Notes: generated by a model from the sequence alone, not told the origin. Counted from the first letter of the stretch, positions 42,886 to 58,448 are shown. The stretch: 64,000 nt of DNA from Candidatus Ornithobacterium hominis (GCF_900538215.1 NZ_UNSD01000005.1:163091-227090); one strand, 5' to 3'. Program-made: numbers and translations.

Positions 42886-44253
42886 ATGATGGACTTAGCC
42901 TGGCTTATCAGCTTTATTTTATTTTTCCTTCTAATATTGAGTTTGTTTTTTCTTTTTCAGCTGAAAAAAGAGCAGAGAAAACAGAAAAAATTATTTAAGG
43001 CTTTAGAAATTAATGAAGAATTATGGAAAGAAAAATTCCAAGAAACTAAAGAAGAAAATATAGCTTTAGTTGCTACTCAAAAAATGATGAAAAAGGAAAT
43101 TGAAACGATTCATCAACGCCAAATTTATTTGGAAGAAGAATTGGTTTTGAAACAAAATTCTAATCAAACTTTAAGTTTAGAAAATCAAAAATTAGTTTCT
43201 GAAAAACAGTATTTAACTGATAAATATGAGGCTGATAAAATTCAACTTCAAGCTTTGGAAAAAAAATTTCAAGAATCCTTTGAAAATTTATCTCAGAATA
43301 TTTTAGAAAAGAAAAGTGAAAAATACTTGAAGCAAAATGAATATCAAATTTCAGAAATTTTAAAGCCTCTTAAAATGAAGATTTTAGACTTTGAAAATCG
43401 GCTACAAGAGCAATATCGCTACCAAACTGAACGAAATGCTAGCCTTGACCAGCAACTGAAACAGTTGCATGAACTAAACCAAAACATCACGCAAGAGACC
43501 AAAAATTTGACGCAAGCACTGAAAGGAGAATCAAAAACTCAAGGAATTTGGGGCGAAATGCTGCTAGAAAGTATTTTGGAGAAATCAGGATTGCGCAAGG
43601 GGCTTGAGTTCACAGTGCAAGAGAGTTTCTCGGTAAATCATGAGCGCTTGATTCCTGATGTGGTGCTGCATTTGCCCCAGAATAAAAAAATCATTGTAGA
43701 TGCAAAAGTTTCTCTCTCGGCGTATGAGAAATTAGTCGACCCGCAAACACAAGACACCTCATTTTATCTTCAGAAACATCTCCAATCTGTCAAAAATCAT
43801 GTAAATCTTTTATCATCCAAAAATTATCATCAGATTCCACAGCTTCGTGCACAGAATTATGTTTTAATGTTTGTACCGCTAGATGCTGCCTTGATTTCTG
43901 CGCAAAATGCAGATGCTAATTTGTTCAGTTTTGCTTATGACAAAAAGATTATTTTGGTCAGCCCCTCCTCTTTTCATTCCGTTTTGGCTAGCATTTCAAG
44001 TCTTTGGCAAAATGAAAAACAAAATCAAAATGCGGCTAAAATTGCCAAAGAAGCTGGCCGCTTGCACGATAAATTTATTGCACTCACTGAAACGATGCAA
44101 AAATTGGGCAGCCAAATGTATTCGGCACAAAATACCTACGATGGTGCTATGAAAAAATTGACTGGACGCCAAAATTTAATCAAAAATATTCACCGTTTAG
44201 AACAATTAGGTGCTAAAACGTCTAAAAAAATAAGTTATTATGAGGAGGAATAA
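42886..44253 (+). CDS. rmuC: DNA recombination protein RmuC
   Basis: About 455 residues. A single transmembrane anchor (LAWLISFILFFLLILSLFFL) precedes a long coiled coil (about 35-210) and the RmuC nuclease-like domain, with GIWGEMLLESILEKSGLRKG, VVLHLPQNKKIIVDAKVSLSAY and KNHVNLLSSKNYHQIPQ. It is a membrane-tethered DNA-associated protein that limits sequence inversions at short inverted repeats. The ATG at 42886 is preferred to the TTG 21 bp earlier because the anchor begins right after it. Notable in a window full of inversions. Confidence 0.93.
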   Translation: MMDLAWLISFILFFLLILSLFFLFQLKKEQRKQKKLFKALEINEELWKEKFQETKEENIALVATQKMMKKEIETIHQRQIYLEEELVLKQNSNQTLSLENQKLVSEKQYLTDKYEADKIQLQALEKKFQESFENLSQNILEKKSEKYLKQNEYQISEILKPLKMKILDFENRLQEQYRYQTERNASLDQQLKQLHELNQNITQETKNLTQALKGESKTQGIWGEMLLESILEKSGLRKGLEFTVQESFSVNHERLIPDVVLHLPQNKKIIVDAKVSLSAYEKLVDPQTQDTSFYLQKHLQSVKNHVNLLSSKNYHQIPQLRAQNYVLMFVPLDAALISAQNADANLFSFAYDKKIILVSPSSFHSVLASISSLWQNEKQNQNAAKIAKEAGRLHDKFIALTETMQKLGSQMYSAQNTYDGAMKKLTGRQNLIKNIHRLEQLGAKTSKKISYYEEE

Positions 44254-44284
44254 TTTTTTTTAAGCCTTAAAAAATTTTAACAAA

Positions 44285-44311
44285 AAAATGACCGATTTTT
44301 TCGGTCATTTT
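44285..44311. terminator. Bidirectional terminator between rmuC and GH2
   Basis: AAAATGACCGA-N5-TCGGTCATTTT: an 11-bp stem flanked by A- and T-runs on both sides, between the convergent genes rmuC and the GH2 gene. It can end transcription in both directions. Confidence 0.85.
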
Positions 44312-44337
44312 CTTTTTAAGTTAAAAAAATTTAAGCT

Positions 44338-47300
44338 TTACTTCAGTGGTTGGATAATGTATGAATACTCATACTCACTCATTTTGGTTCTAGCATTTTC
44401 ATGTGGCCAGCGTCCCCAGCTATTAATTCCGCCCAACCCCATTTGGAATAAATCGACACGTAAGTGATTAATTTTATCAGGCTTTAAAAATTCTGAATGT
44501 TCTTGTTCTTTTACGTTTTTAGGATAAAGTTGCTCCCAAGAGTACGGCAAAACACTCATATCTAAAACCTGTGTGGTCGCACTGATTTTTATGCCACGTC
44601 CTTGCTTATCTTTCACTTCCATGTAGCGTACATCGGTGTGATTTCCACTCTCTTGTGGGCGTGCATACGGATGGTACTGCTCTTCTACTGTTGATTCATA
44701 GACGCCAAGCATTGATGAGTTTTTTCGGTCGATGTAGCTTTCCCAAGGTCCATCTCCAAACCATTTCAATTGAGTTAATTTTTTGGAAATTTCAATATCA
44801 TTCCCGAGCCTCAGTAAGTATTTCTCTTCAGTATTGATGGGCTTGAAATGGTTTTTTACTTCAATTCCTCCTTGTTTTGGAAATTTATAAATCATCGTAT
44901 TTTGGGAATTGCCATCGAGTAAGTTTTGGGTAATGACAATACTATTTTGTGTAAAATCAATCCCAGCTACTTGAATGTTTAAATTCTTGTATTGGTCAAA
45001 CCGCTTTCCAAATCCTGCTCCTAAATCATTGTCGGTCAACGGGCGGAATAATGAAATTTGTGGCCCTTTTAACAATAATTCTTGCTTCCCGATTTTCAAA
45101 TTTTCTATTCTACCATTGTTTTTAGCTATTTTGAAACTTAAATCTCCTGCTGAAATTTGATAATAATCTGATGTTTCAGATTTTTTATAGCTTAAATAAT
45201 TTGATATTAATTTTGGTTGATATTTGGTGATTTCAAAATCTTGATGAGCTAGTAAGGTTCCTTTTTTCAATAATTGCTCATCTTCATCAAGTATTGCTTT
45301 GATTGTGACTACGGTTTCATTTTCATTAGAAAACTTCCAATCTTCGGGTAAATCGATGTAAGCCGTTTGCTGAGCATCTACATTTAAATTTTTAACATTT
45401 TTCTGAGCCTTTAATTTTCCATTTTCTAGCCAAGTGATTTCATAGTTAAAATTTTCTAAAGGCTTAAAGAAATAATCATTAAATACCTCAATCTGATGTT
45501 TTTTTGCATTGAATTTAAATCTTGCATTTTGGTGAATATGTCGTACTTCATACGCATGCGGATTGTATCTTCTGTCAGACATTACAACACCGTTCATCAA
45601 GAAATTATTATCGCTTGGTGTGTTTTCATCGCCCAAATCACCGCCGTAAGCCGTATAGCGAATTCCATCTTTTTCTACATAAATTCCTTGGTCTGCAAAA
45701 TCCCAAATGAACCCTCCTTGTAATTTAGGGTAGCTACGAATCGTTTCCCAATAATCTTTGAAAACTCCTAGGCTATTGCCCATTGCGTGTGCGTATTCAG
45801 TTAAAATCAATGGTTTATCGTAATTACTATTGGAATATTTTTTCATATCTTCAATGGTAATATACATTGGCACAAATAAATCGGTGTTGTATTCATGCTC
45901 TGCTCGCTCATACTGAACTGGGCGTGTTTGATCTAAAGCTTTAGCAATGTCATAAGCTTTGTAAAAGTTCCATCCATTGCCTGCTTCGTTCCCCATACTC
46001 CAGATAATTACTGATGGGTGATTTTTATCTCTTTCTATCATTCGGCTAACGCGCGTTATGTGTGCATTCTCCCATGCTGGGTCGTTAGCAATAGTTCTTT
46101 CTGGTGCATAATGCATCCCGTGAGATTCTATATTGGCTTCATCTACAATATAGAAACCATATTCATCTGCCAAATCATAAAACATTGGAGTCTGTGGATA
46201 ATGTGAAGTTCTGATTGCATTAATATTTAATTCTTTCATCACGCGCATATCTCGAATGATTTGCTCACGAGTTACTACGTGATGTGTATCTGGCTCTGTT
46301 TCATGGCGATTTACACCTTTTATCCAAATTCTTTTCCCATTCACCAATAAATTTCCTTCTGAAATTTTCACATTTCTAAATCCAACTTTGAATGGGATTG
46401 CTTCCACTATATCTCCTTTTTCATTTTTTAGGCTTATTGCGAGTTGGTATAAATAAGGTGTTTCGGCAGTCCAAGCTTTTATGTTCGGGATTTTTTGATT
46501 AAATCGGACTACAGTTTTTCCCTTCACTCGAGCTAAACCTTTTGTTTTTTGTGTTGATTGATAGATAACGACTCCTTTTGGGGTTTTTAGCTCTACACTG
46601 ATGGCATAATTTTCTTTTGATTCATTGCTATTATTTGTGAGAGAAGTGGTAATTTGAAGCTTACCATCTTTATAATTATTAACTAAATCACTTACAATTT
46701 TCACATCATCAAAGTTAACTTCTGGTCTTGCATAGAGGTAAACATCTCTCTCTATTCCGCTAATGCGCCAAAAATCTTGTGCTTCTAAATAGCTGCCAGC
46801 ACTCCATCTTCTCACTTCTAAGGCTATTAAATTTTTACCTTTTTGCAGATAAGGTGTTAAATCATATTCTGACTCCAATTTACTATCGTTACCAAAACCA
46901 ACGAACTCTCCGTTTACATACAATTTAAATGCTGATTTTACAGCTCCAAGATGTAAATAAACTTTTTTACCATCCCAATCTTGTGGTAAATCAAAGCTTT
47001 TTCTGTAAAGACCTACAGGTTGATTTATATCGGACGGAATTTTAGGTGGCTGAGGATTTTTCATCGCAAACGGATAATAAGGGTTTACGTAAATTGGCGT
47101 TCCGTAACCGCTAAACTCCCAGTTGGCAGGAACTGGGAAATTATCCCAATTTTTATCTGAAAAATTTATTTTGTAAAAATCTTTATAAGCCTTTTTATAG
47201 TCTTCAAAATAAGCGAATTTCCATATCCCATTCAAGTCGAGATAATTTTCTGCTTTTTGTTTTTTATCCGCTTTTAAATCTGCTAAATTGTTATAAACAA

Positions 47301-47454
47301 AATAACTGGAATGCATAGGTAAGCGATTGACGTCTTGCAGTTCTGGGTTCTCAAAAAAGCGATCAGGTTCGTGTGAATAGTCTTGTGCAAACCCACCGAT
47401 TCCTACTAATAGAAATAGTAAAAATATCTTAGTCTTTAAAGTTAAATGTTTCAT
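44338..47454 (-). CDS. GH2 beta-galactosidase, secreted (operon gene 4)
   Basis: A 1,038-residue GH2 enzyme with a signal peptide (LFLLFLVGIGGFAQ). A sugar-binding N-domain, Ig-like domain and TIM barrel are followed by the C-terminal Bgal_small_N type domain. Acid/base Glu is in WSMGNEAGNGWNFY and the nucleophile Glu in [46 protein letters not shown] is the typical barrel segment, quoted here in part. GH2 enzymes of this LacZ-like size remove terminal beta-linked galactose from glycans. It overlaps the sulfatase gene by 26 bp and is close in sequence to the GH2 gene at 48816. Probably periplasmic. Confidence 0.93.
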   Translation of the reverse strand: MKHLTLKTKIFLLFLLVGIGGFAQDYSHEPDRFFENPELQDVNRLPMHSSYFVYNNLADLKADKKQKAENYLDLNGIWKFAYFEDYKKAYKDFYKINFSDKNWDNFPVPANWEFSGYGTPIYVNPYYPFAMKNPQPPKIPSDINQPVGLYRKSFDLPQDWDGKKVYLHLGAVKSAFKLYVNGEFVGFGNDSKLESEYDLTPYLQKGKNLIALEVRRWSAGSYLEAQDFWRISGIERDVYLYARPEVNFDDVKIVSDLVNNYKDGKLQITTSLTNNSNESKENYAISVELKTPKGVVIYQSTQKTKGLARVKGKTVVRFNQKIPNIKAWTAETPYLYQLAISLKNEKGDIVEAIPFKVGFRNVKISEGNLLVNGKRIWIKGVNRHETEPDTHHVVTREQIIRDMRVMKELNINAIRTSHYPQTPMFYDLADEYGFYIVDEANIESHGMHYAPERTIANDPAWENAHITRVSRMIERDKNHPSVIIWSMGNEAGNGWNFYKAYDIAKALDQTRPVQYERAEHEYNTDLFVPMYITIEDMKKYSNSNYDKPLILTEYAHAMGNSLGVFKDYWETIRSYPKLQGGFIWDFADQGIYVEKDGIRYTAYGGDLGDENTPSDNNFLMNGVVMSDRRYNPHAYEVRHIHQNARFKFNAKKHQIEVFNDYFFKPLENFNYEITWLENGKLKAQKNVKNLNVDAQQTAYIDLPEDWKFSNENETVVTIKAILDEDEQLLKKGTLLAHQDFEITKYQPKLISNYLSYKKSETSDYYQISAGDLSFKIAKNNGRIENLKIGKQELLLKGPQISLFRPLTDNDLGAGFGKRFDQYKNLNIQVAGIDFTQNSIVITQNLLDGNSQNTMIYKFPKQGGIEVKNHFKPINTEEKYLLRLGNDIEISKKLTQLKWFGDGPWESYIDRKNSSMLGVYESTVEEQYHPYARPQESGNHTDVRYMEVKDKQGRGIKISATTQVLDMSVLPYSWEQLYPKNVKEQEHSEFLKPDKINHLRVDLFQMGLGGINSWGRWPHENARTKMSEYEYSYIIQPLK

Positions 47455-48811
47455 TTTCTGTTCTTATGTTGTCTAGTAGTTTTGTCATTTCCTTTGTTTT
47501 ATCAGGAAATTTTTCGGTTAAATTTATTTTTTCTGCGGGGTCTTCAGCAATATTATATAATTCAATTTCGCCAAATCTTTCTTTGTTTACATTCAATCGA
47601 ATAGCTTTCCAATCACCTTTGAGTACGGCTTGTTTCCCGCCGAATTCATGAAATTCCCAATAAAGATATTCATGTGGTTTTTGTGGTTTCCCCAGAAGGG
47701 TATTCTTGAGACTGATGCCGTCTATTGTATCATCATCAGCCAAGGTTCCTCCTGCTAGCTCAATAAAGGTTGGGTATAAATCCCAAAAAGCTCCTGTGAA
47801 ATCATTGGTTGTATGAGCTTGAATTTTCCCTGGCCACCGAACAATAAATGGTTCTTTGATGCCACCTGTGTATAAATCTCTTTTAATTCCTCGATAAATC
47901 GAACTACTCTCAAAAAAATGGACATCTTCCATTCTTCTTCCACCTTCCACATGCGTTCCGTTGTCACTAGAGAAAATAACGATGGTGTTTTCATCTATCC
48001 CTTTAGATTGAATAGCATCTAGAATATAACCCGTGTAAGCATCTATACTTTCTACCAAGCCAGCATAAGCAGCTCGGGGGTATTTTTGTGTTCCATAATG
48101 TGCTTTTGAGTGTGCTTTTTCGTCGGGGTATTTGCTTGTGCCATCTGGTTTTAGCTGATTGAGCATAAAACGTTTTGGCAATTTGAGCTCTGCGTGTGGA
48201 ATCGTCAATGATATAAATAAGAAAAAAGGGGTTTCTGTTGAATTTTTAATAAAACTAATGGCACTATTCACAAAATAATCATTTGCATATTGCCCATTTA
48301 AAGCTAATTTCCCCAAACTTTTATTCTGAAAAATATCAATAGAATCTGGCTGCTGAAAATGAGCATCTACATGATGTAGAAACCCTGCAAATTCATCAAT
48401 TCCTTTCTGATTAGGCGTACTATCGCTTCCCTTTAATCCCAAGCCCCATTTTCCGAAAAAACCAATGTGATAGCCTATTTTTTTTAAGCCTTGAGTAAAA
48501 ATTTGCTTTTCTGCATCTAATGGATATTCTCCATTTCCTCTAATTTTGGTGTGCCCCGTGTGCTGCCCTGTGAACAAACTTGCCCTAGAAGGTGCACAAA
48601 CCGTAGAACCTGCATAGAAGTTAACGAATGTCATTCCCTCATTAGCTAACTGATTGATATTTGGTGTTTTAATATACTTTTGCCCATAAGGCTCAATATC
48701 ACCAATCCCTAAATCATCTGCCAAAATGAAAACAATATTGGGTTGTTTTTTCTGTGCCCACGCATAGATGCACATGAGAGATAAAGAAAAATTAAAGAAT
48801 AACCTCCTCAT
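47429..48811 (-). CDS. Sulfatase (arylsulfatase-type), secreted
   Basis: A 460-residue type I sulfatase with a signal peptide (LMCIYAWAQ). The metal-binding DDLGIGD near the start and the formylglycine site CAPSRASLFTG (Cys type, needing an anaerobic or FGE-type maturase encoded elsewhere) are conserved. ILDAIQSKGIDENTIVIFSS then DNG gives the second metal site. It removes sulfate esters from sugars, likely galactose- or GlcNAc-6-sulfate given the galactosidases around it (inference). 4 bp from the upstream GH2 gene and overlapping the downstream one by 26 bp. Confidence 0.93.
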   Translation of the reverse strand: MRRLFFNFSLSLMCIYAWAQKKQPNIVFILADDLGIGDIEPYGQKYIKTPNINQLANEGMTFVNFYAGSTVCAPSRASLFTGQHTGHTKIRGNGEYPLDAEKQIFTQGLKKIGYHIGFFGKWGLGLKGSDSTPNQKGIDEFAGFLHHVDAHFQQPDSIDIFQNKSLGKLALNGQYANDYFVNSAISFIKNSTETPFFLFISLTIPHAELKLPKRFMLNQLKPDGTSKYPDEKAHSKAHYGTQKYPRAAYAGLVESIDAYTGYILDAIQSKGIDENTIVIFSSDNGTHVEGGRRMEDVHFFESSSIYRGIKRDLYTGGIKEPFIVRWPGKIQAHTTNDFTGAFWDLYPTFIELAGGTLADDDTIDGISLKNTLLGKPQKPHEYLYWEFHEFGGKQAVLKGDWKAIRLNVNKERFGEIELYNIAEDPAEKINLTEKFPDKTKEMTKLLDNIRTENETFNFKD

Positions 48812-48815
48812 TATC

Positions 48816-54009
<5,194 letters not shown>

Positions 54010-54773
54010 TAAAATGATTTTTTAAAATTTTGAACCTTAAATTTATCATTTTTTTTGTGTTTCTACAAATCCAAAACATATTTTTTTGAATATCTTTAAT
54101 TCAGAGTATTACTATTCAATTCATTTTAAATGATTAATATTTTCTTGATTAAAATAAATTTTGTTGATATACAAAACAACTCTTAGCCCTGTAATTTTAG
54201 CAAAAATCATAAGGCTAACGGTAATTCAATGGCTCAATAAATTTGTGTTTAGTAGGCCTGTAAAGAATCTTAAAATTAACTTGGCCTAAATGTACGCGGG
54301 GTATATAAAGTTTTACATTATTTTGCACTACCAAACGGATAAGTCAAAAAATAGGGCAATAATAGGTCTTAACACACTGTGAATCAATGTGTGTTATTAA
54401 TTCGAAAAAAAGTTACCTCCTCCTGTTTTAGAACAGTTCGGTTTGAACGCAGAGGGGATTTATTTTTGCTTTTGTGGCGTTTGGGGTAGATCTTCGGCAG
54501 TTTTCCACCATCCAAAACAATTCCAAATTACTGATTAGGTGTATCCTAATCAACGCTGCTGCCGTGGAAAATGCTTTTTGCGTATTAGATTTTGCCTTTG
54601 AAACCAACAATAATAATTGTGCAATCAAGGTGCACCAAATCTGCGTTTTTCTTTAATCGGCAGACAAATGAAACTTCATTTTGTGTAAATCGGGAAAATT
54701 GGAGGTAATTATTGCAATATTTTGTAATTATCATTTATTGAATTATTGATAATTACAAACATTTCAATCTTAA
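54010..54773. other. 764-bp region without a firm gene, mobile-element-like
   Basis: It contains an inverted repeat TAACACAC-N11-GTGTGTTA near 54370 and a GC-richer block (54420-54660). On the minus strand that block gives the 66-codon frame LIRIHLISNLELFWMVENCR. Its base composition differs from the AT-rich flanks, suggesting a repeated or transferred element fragment. The operon promoter for the GH29 gene should lie at its left end; no clear -7/-33 pair was found. Confidence 0.35.
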
Positions 54774-57170
54774 TTAATTGGTTCTATTTTGTTCTTCTTC
54801 ATTACCAAAACTTCTTTTTTCTACATTAATTTTCCTATTTCCTAACGTGTAGGATAATGAAAATCTAAAAAATCTATTGTCATAATAATTGTTGTACACT
54901 TGTTTTATATTATTTGTAAAGGTTGTAATATTTGGATTACTGGTTCTAAAAATATCATTTACAGCAAATGTGGCTACTAAACTTTTATTCCAGAATAAAT
55001 ATTTGATTGCAAAATCTAAACTGTAACTTTGTTCAGCTTTATAAATACCTGAATTTCTTGGAAAATTATAATTAAAATTTAACTCTCCTAAAAATGTTTT
55101 ACTATTATTTAAAACAAAGGAATTATTAGTTGAAAATGCTGAACTTAAACCATTTTTAACAGGTAAATCATTTACAAATTCGCTTTTTATTTTCGTTTCA
55201 GAATAAAATATAAAAAACTGATTATTACTTTCCCACCATTTGAATGGAGTATATCTATAGTTTTCTACTAAACCAAAGACATAAGTGTTATTATAATTTG
55301 CTCTCGTATATATTTGTTGATTATTTAGACCATTTACACTAGGTATTTGCCCAAAACCGTCTTCTGTGTATTGAAAAATAAAGGTAGAAAATAATTTTTG
55401 ATTATAGCCATGGGTAAGTTCAACATTATGATTAAAAGAAGGTTGTAAAAATGGATTTCCTTCTGCATATGAATTTGCATTAAGATACCATTTAAAAGGG
55501 TTAAGTTCCCAAAAGCCAGGTCGTTTTGTTCTTCTACTATAATTAAGATTTAAAAAGTTGTTTTCATTCATTAAATATAAAGCATAAACAGTAGGGAATA
55601 GTTTGCCATAATTATTTGTGAATTCTTGGTTATAAGTTAAGGGTAAACTTTTAGTGTGGGTATGTTCGTATCGTAAGCCCAATTTTACTTGCCATTTTTC
55701 TCCAAATTTTTTGGAAACATCAAAGTATAGTGCTTGTATATATTCATCATATCTAAAATCATCAGTTTGGTTTGGATCTATAATTGGATTTCCGCTACTC
55801 AAATCAAAAAATTTAACACCACTTTCTGTATTTGAAAATGACAACCTACCACCATAAGTATAATTAGCCCATTTTGTAGGATGTTCTAAATTTACGTTTA
55901 TGCTGTAATTATTTATGTTTTGATTTCCTAAATTATTTGCTATGTCAAAGTTGTCTATAATATTATTAGTGGTTTGGATTGTTGAAAAATTTCTATTTCT
56001 ATCTTCTTTAAAATTAAAATAATCTAGATCTATAGTTAGTTTTTTGCCTAAAGTGTCTAATTTTTGAATAAAATGTACATTAGTAGATATATTTTTATCT
56101 TTTTCAATGGAATTTCCTTGAGTAAGGATTTGGGAAAACTGCACATTATTGTCATCAAATATGTTGATGTAAGAGTTGTCTTTGGAGTCGGGTAAAAATT
56201 CACTTATATTTGCTATTGCCCCAATAGTGGATTTATCAGAAATATCATAATCAATACCCAATCTTCCCGAATAAAAATCTTTTCGGTTTTTGCTGTCCAT
56301 TTGACTTACATTGCGGGCATTAGGAAAGAATATTTCATGATCTAATAGACTGGCTTCACTTCCTTTTTTGGCATCTACACTGGCATTAATTGCCCATTTG
56401 TTTTTATTATAATTAAAAGTGTTACCAATACTATAAGCAGGATAAGTTGTTTGTATATATGCAGTTCTTATGGTATTACTCCATGCGTTTAACGCTCCTT
56501 TTTTCAAGATAATATTTATCAAACCACTGTTTCCTTCGGCTTGATATTTAGCAGGTGGTGTTGTTATTACCTCAATACTTTTAATGTCATCTGATGGAAT
56601 TGATTTAAGATAGTTGGTTAGATTTTCACCTGATAACTCTATCATTCTATCATTAACCATTACCCTTACATTACTTCTGCCAACTAAAGCGATATTATCA
56701 TTTTGTACTTGAACAGATGGCGTGCGTTTCAAAGCATCTAAAGCATCACCGCCTGTGGCTGCAATTGAATTTTCCACATTAAAAATAGTCCTATCAATTT
56801 CTTGCTGAATTAAAGGTTTTTTAGCCTCTATAACAATTTCTTTTAATGCTATGGATTGCTCTACGGGTAATGCTCCTAAATCTAAATCTTTAGCAAGAGA
56901 AATGTTTTTACTTAGAAACATTTCTCCAAACTGCTCTAACTTTAAAATGTAATCTCCTTTTTCAGCCGATAAAGCAAAATTACCTAACTCATCTGTTACA
57001 GCACCGCTAAAAATACTATCATTTTTTGTTAATGTAACATTAACAAATTCGAGTGGCTCATTTGACAAATCACCAACTATTTTACCTTTGATTTCGTATT
57101 GCTGGGAGTAAACATTGATACTTGCTAGAAATAGCATTAGCATTAAAAATACTGAATCGTTTCTTTTCAT
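54774..57170 (-). CDS. Outer-membrane beta-barrel receptor (TonB-dependent-type), second copy
   Basis: A 798-residue receptor with a signal peptide (LFLASINVYSQ), carboxypeptidase-like N-domain (IKGKIVGDLSNEPLEFVNVT; DELGNFALSAEKGDYILKL), plug (IVIEAKKPLIQQEIDRTIFN; IKSIEVITTPPAKYQAEGNS) and a barrel ending KINVEKRSFGNEEE. It shares its plan with the peptide-locus receptor at 33645 but has no leader-peptide gene beside it and no SusD partner. Substrate unknown. Codon use is AT-rich. A non-coding gap of about 135 bp separates it from the traG remnant upstream. Probably accessory rather than part of the GH operon. Confidence 0.88.
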   Translation of the reverse strand: MKRNDSVFLMLMLFLASINVYSQQYEIKGKIVGDLSNEPLEFVNVTLTKNDSIFSGAVTDELGNFALSAEKGDYILKLEQFGEMFLSKNISLAKDLDLGALPVEQSIALKEIVIEAKKPLIQQEIDRTIFNVENSIAATGGDALDALKRTPSVQVQNDNIALVGRSNVRVMVNDRMIELSGENLTNYLKSIPSDDIKSIEVITTPPAKYQAEGNSGLINIILKKGALNAWSNTIRTAYIQTTYPAYSIGNTFNYNKNKWAINASVDAKKGSEASLLDHEIFFPNARNVSQMDSKNRKDFYSGRLGIDYDISDKSTIGAIANISEFLPDSKDNSYINIFDDNNVQFSQILTQGNSIEKDKNISTNVHFIQKLDTLGKKLTIDLDYFNFKEDRNRNFSTIQTTNNIIDNFDIANNLGNQNINNYSINVNLEHPTKWANYTYGGRLSFSNTESGVKFFDLSSGNPIIDPNQTDDFRYDEYIQALYFDVSKKFGEKWQVKLGLRYEHTHTKSLPLTYNQEFTNNYGKLFPTVYALYLMNENNFLNLNYSRRTKRPGFWELNPFKWYLNANSYAEGNPFLQPSFNHNVELTHGYNQKLFSTFIFQYTEDGFGQIPSVNGLNNQQIYTRANYNNTYVFGLVENYRYTPFKWWESNNQFFIFYSETKIKSEFVNDLPVKNGLSSAFSTNNSFVLNNSKTFLGELNFNYNFPRNSGIYKAEQSYSLDFAIKYLFWNKSLVATFAVNDIFRTSNPNITTFTNNIKQVYNNYYDNRFFRFSLSYTLGNRKINVEKRSFGNEEEQNRTN

Positions 57171-57305
57171 GATTTACATAATATAGATTTAAGGTTGTAA
57201 GGAATTATTTTCTTCTCTTACAAAGGAAATAAAAATTTTTTAAGATGTAATAGAAAATGTTAAAAAAAATTATTAATTCTTAATTTGTTATAAGCTAAAA
57301 ATAAT

Positions 57306-57968
57306 TTATTCATCCTCCTTCTCAATCAAATGCTGTAAATCTGGGTCATTAGCAATGCGTTCCATTTCACTTTCTACAAGGTTTATAATATCGGTTTTAA
57401 TTTGTTTGTAATTCGCCTCTACTTGTTGTTTCATTTCTTCATCACTAAAGGACAAAATGTTAGGTATTTTTTTGTAGGCTTTAGTTTCTTTGGCGACCTT
57501 TTCATTATCTACCACAATTTGAGCATGGAATATCTTTTGGTCGATACGCTGGTCGAAGTTATCCGATACCGAATCAACAAACATCCCTTGTGTAAGGTTC
57601 GATATTTTACTCGGTGGGATCAAACTATCCATTTGTGTACTAATCGAAGTCGATTTATCACTTCGGTTAATGGTCATACTTTGGCGTTTTTGTAAGACTT
57701 AAATAAACCGCCACTTTGTTACTCCTTGCTGTGGCAATCAAATTATCTAACCCACGAAAATAAATCGTAGGTAACTCATCAATGATTACAGACGATTTTA
57801 ACTGCCCTTTTTTATTGATGAGTTTTACAATTCTGGAATTGTATGAACCTAATGCTGCCGAATAAATATTTTGCCTATCGGGATTATTCCCCACACAAAG
57901 AATTTTAGGCTCTTACGAGGATCATCGAAGTTTATTACATAGAATTGAGGCTTAATTTCGTATTTATC
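57306..57968 (-). pseudogene. traG: TraG conjugation ATPase, main fragment with internal deletions
   Basis: TraG couples the relaxosome to the mating channel. From right to left: DKYEIKPQFYVINFDDPRK; then, skipping ~150 residues and one base, EPKILCVGNNPDRQNIYSAA and IIDELPTIYFRGLDNLIATA. After SNKVAV another deletion with a frame change joins LQKRQSMTINRSDKSTSIST and the true C-terminus (DPDLQHLIEKEDE). The Walker A portion is absent here and lies inverted at 59660-59833. It is thus cut by an inversion and two deletions and cannot act. Confidence 0.85.
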
Positions 57969-58065
57969 TTATAACACCAGCCGAGCAAACGCAAATTGTG
58001 AATTACCTCAATGAGAGACACCCTACTTTTCTACGTTTTGTAAAAGTCTTGTATCAAACAGCCAT
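57968..58065 (+). pseudogene. Tyrosine integrase, catalytic-domain start (inverted fragment)
   Basis: Translation reads LITPAEQTQIVNYLNERHPT then FLRFVKVLYQT, the beginning of the catalytic domain of a tyrosine recombinase (usually followed by GIRPxELL with the first catalytic Arg). The N-terminal part of the same integrase is on the minus strand at 59833-60437. Undoing one inversion would join ...KPIKEL to LITPAEQ in frame. After QT the sequence switches to a mobA-like gene at a short shared ACAG. Confidence 0.75.
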
Positions 58066-58204
58066 TGATTTTTATACCAAACTCATCGAGTTAAACGCTC
58101 AATTTAGAAAAATAGGCGTCAATTATAACCAGATTGTCAAGATACTTTACCGCCATAACATCTTACACGCACATCAAAAGATGAAGTTTCAGAACAAGCC
58201 TTAA
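58066..58204 (+). pseudogene. mobA: MobA/BfmA-like mobilisation protein, internal fragment
   Basis: AIDFYTKLIELNAQFRKIGV then NYNQIVKIL is the conserved middle of MobA-type accessory proteins. Its frame is continuous with the integrase piece before it, giving a chimeric ORF. The final residues (YRHNILHAHQKMKFQNKP) do not follow the family, so a frameshift or junction lies near 58150. The N-terminal half of such a gene is at 30983-31145. Confidence 0.6.
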
Positions 58205-58448
58205 AAAATCCTCTGCCTCAAAAAAAAAATAAATTTGCGTAATTCAAAAACGTAAAATACATTTGCGGGCAGGTTGAGAAAAGAGGAAAAATCTCAACGG
58301 AAATTTTAACAAAAAAAAAAATAACGAAATTTTAACAAATGAAATTTGTGAGTTTCAAAAAAAAAGTGTAAACACACAAGTAATGAGCTAAACAACTCAT
58401 TATCAGCAACTTATAATAATTTTTTGCTTCCCCGCGGGAGCGAACCGC

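Noticed and set aside
54428-54628. 66-codon minus-strand ORF as a protein gene
   Set aside because: No recognisable domain or leader; kept only as part of an unassigned region.
57998-58204. Single MobA-like gene
   Set aside because: The first part (PAEQTQIVNYLNERHPTF) is integrase; only the part after about 58066 is MobA-like, so it is a chimera of fragments.
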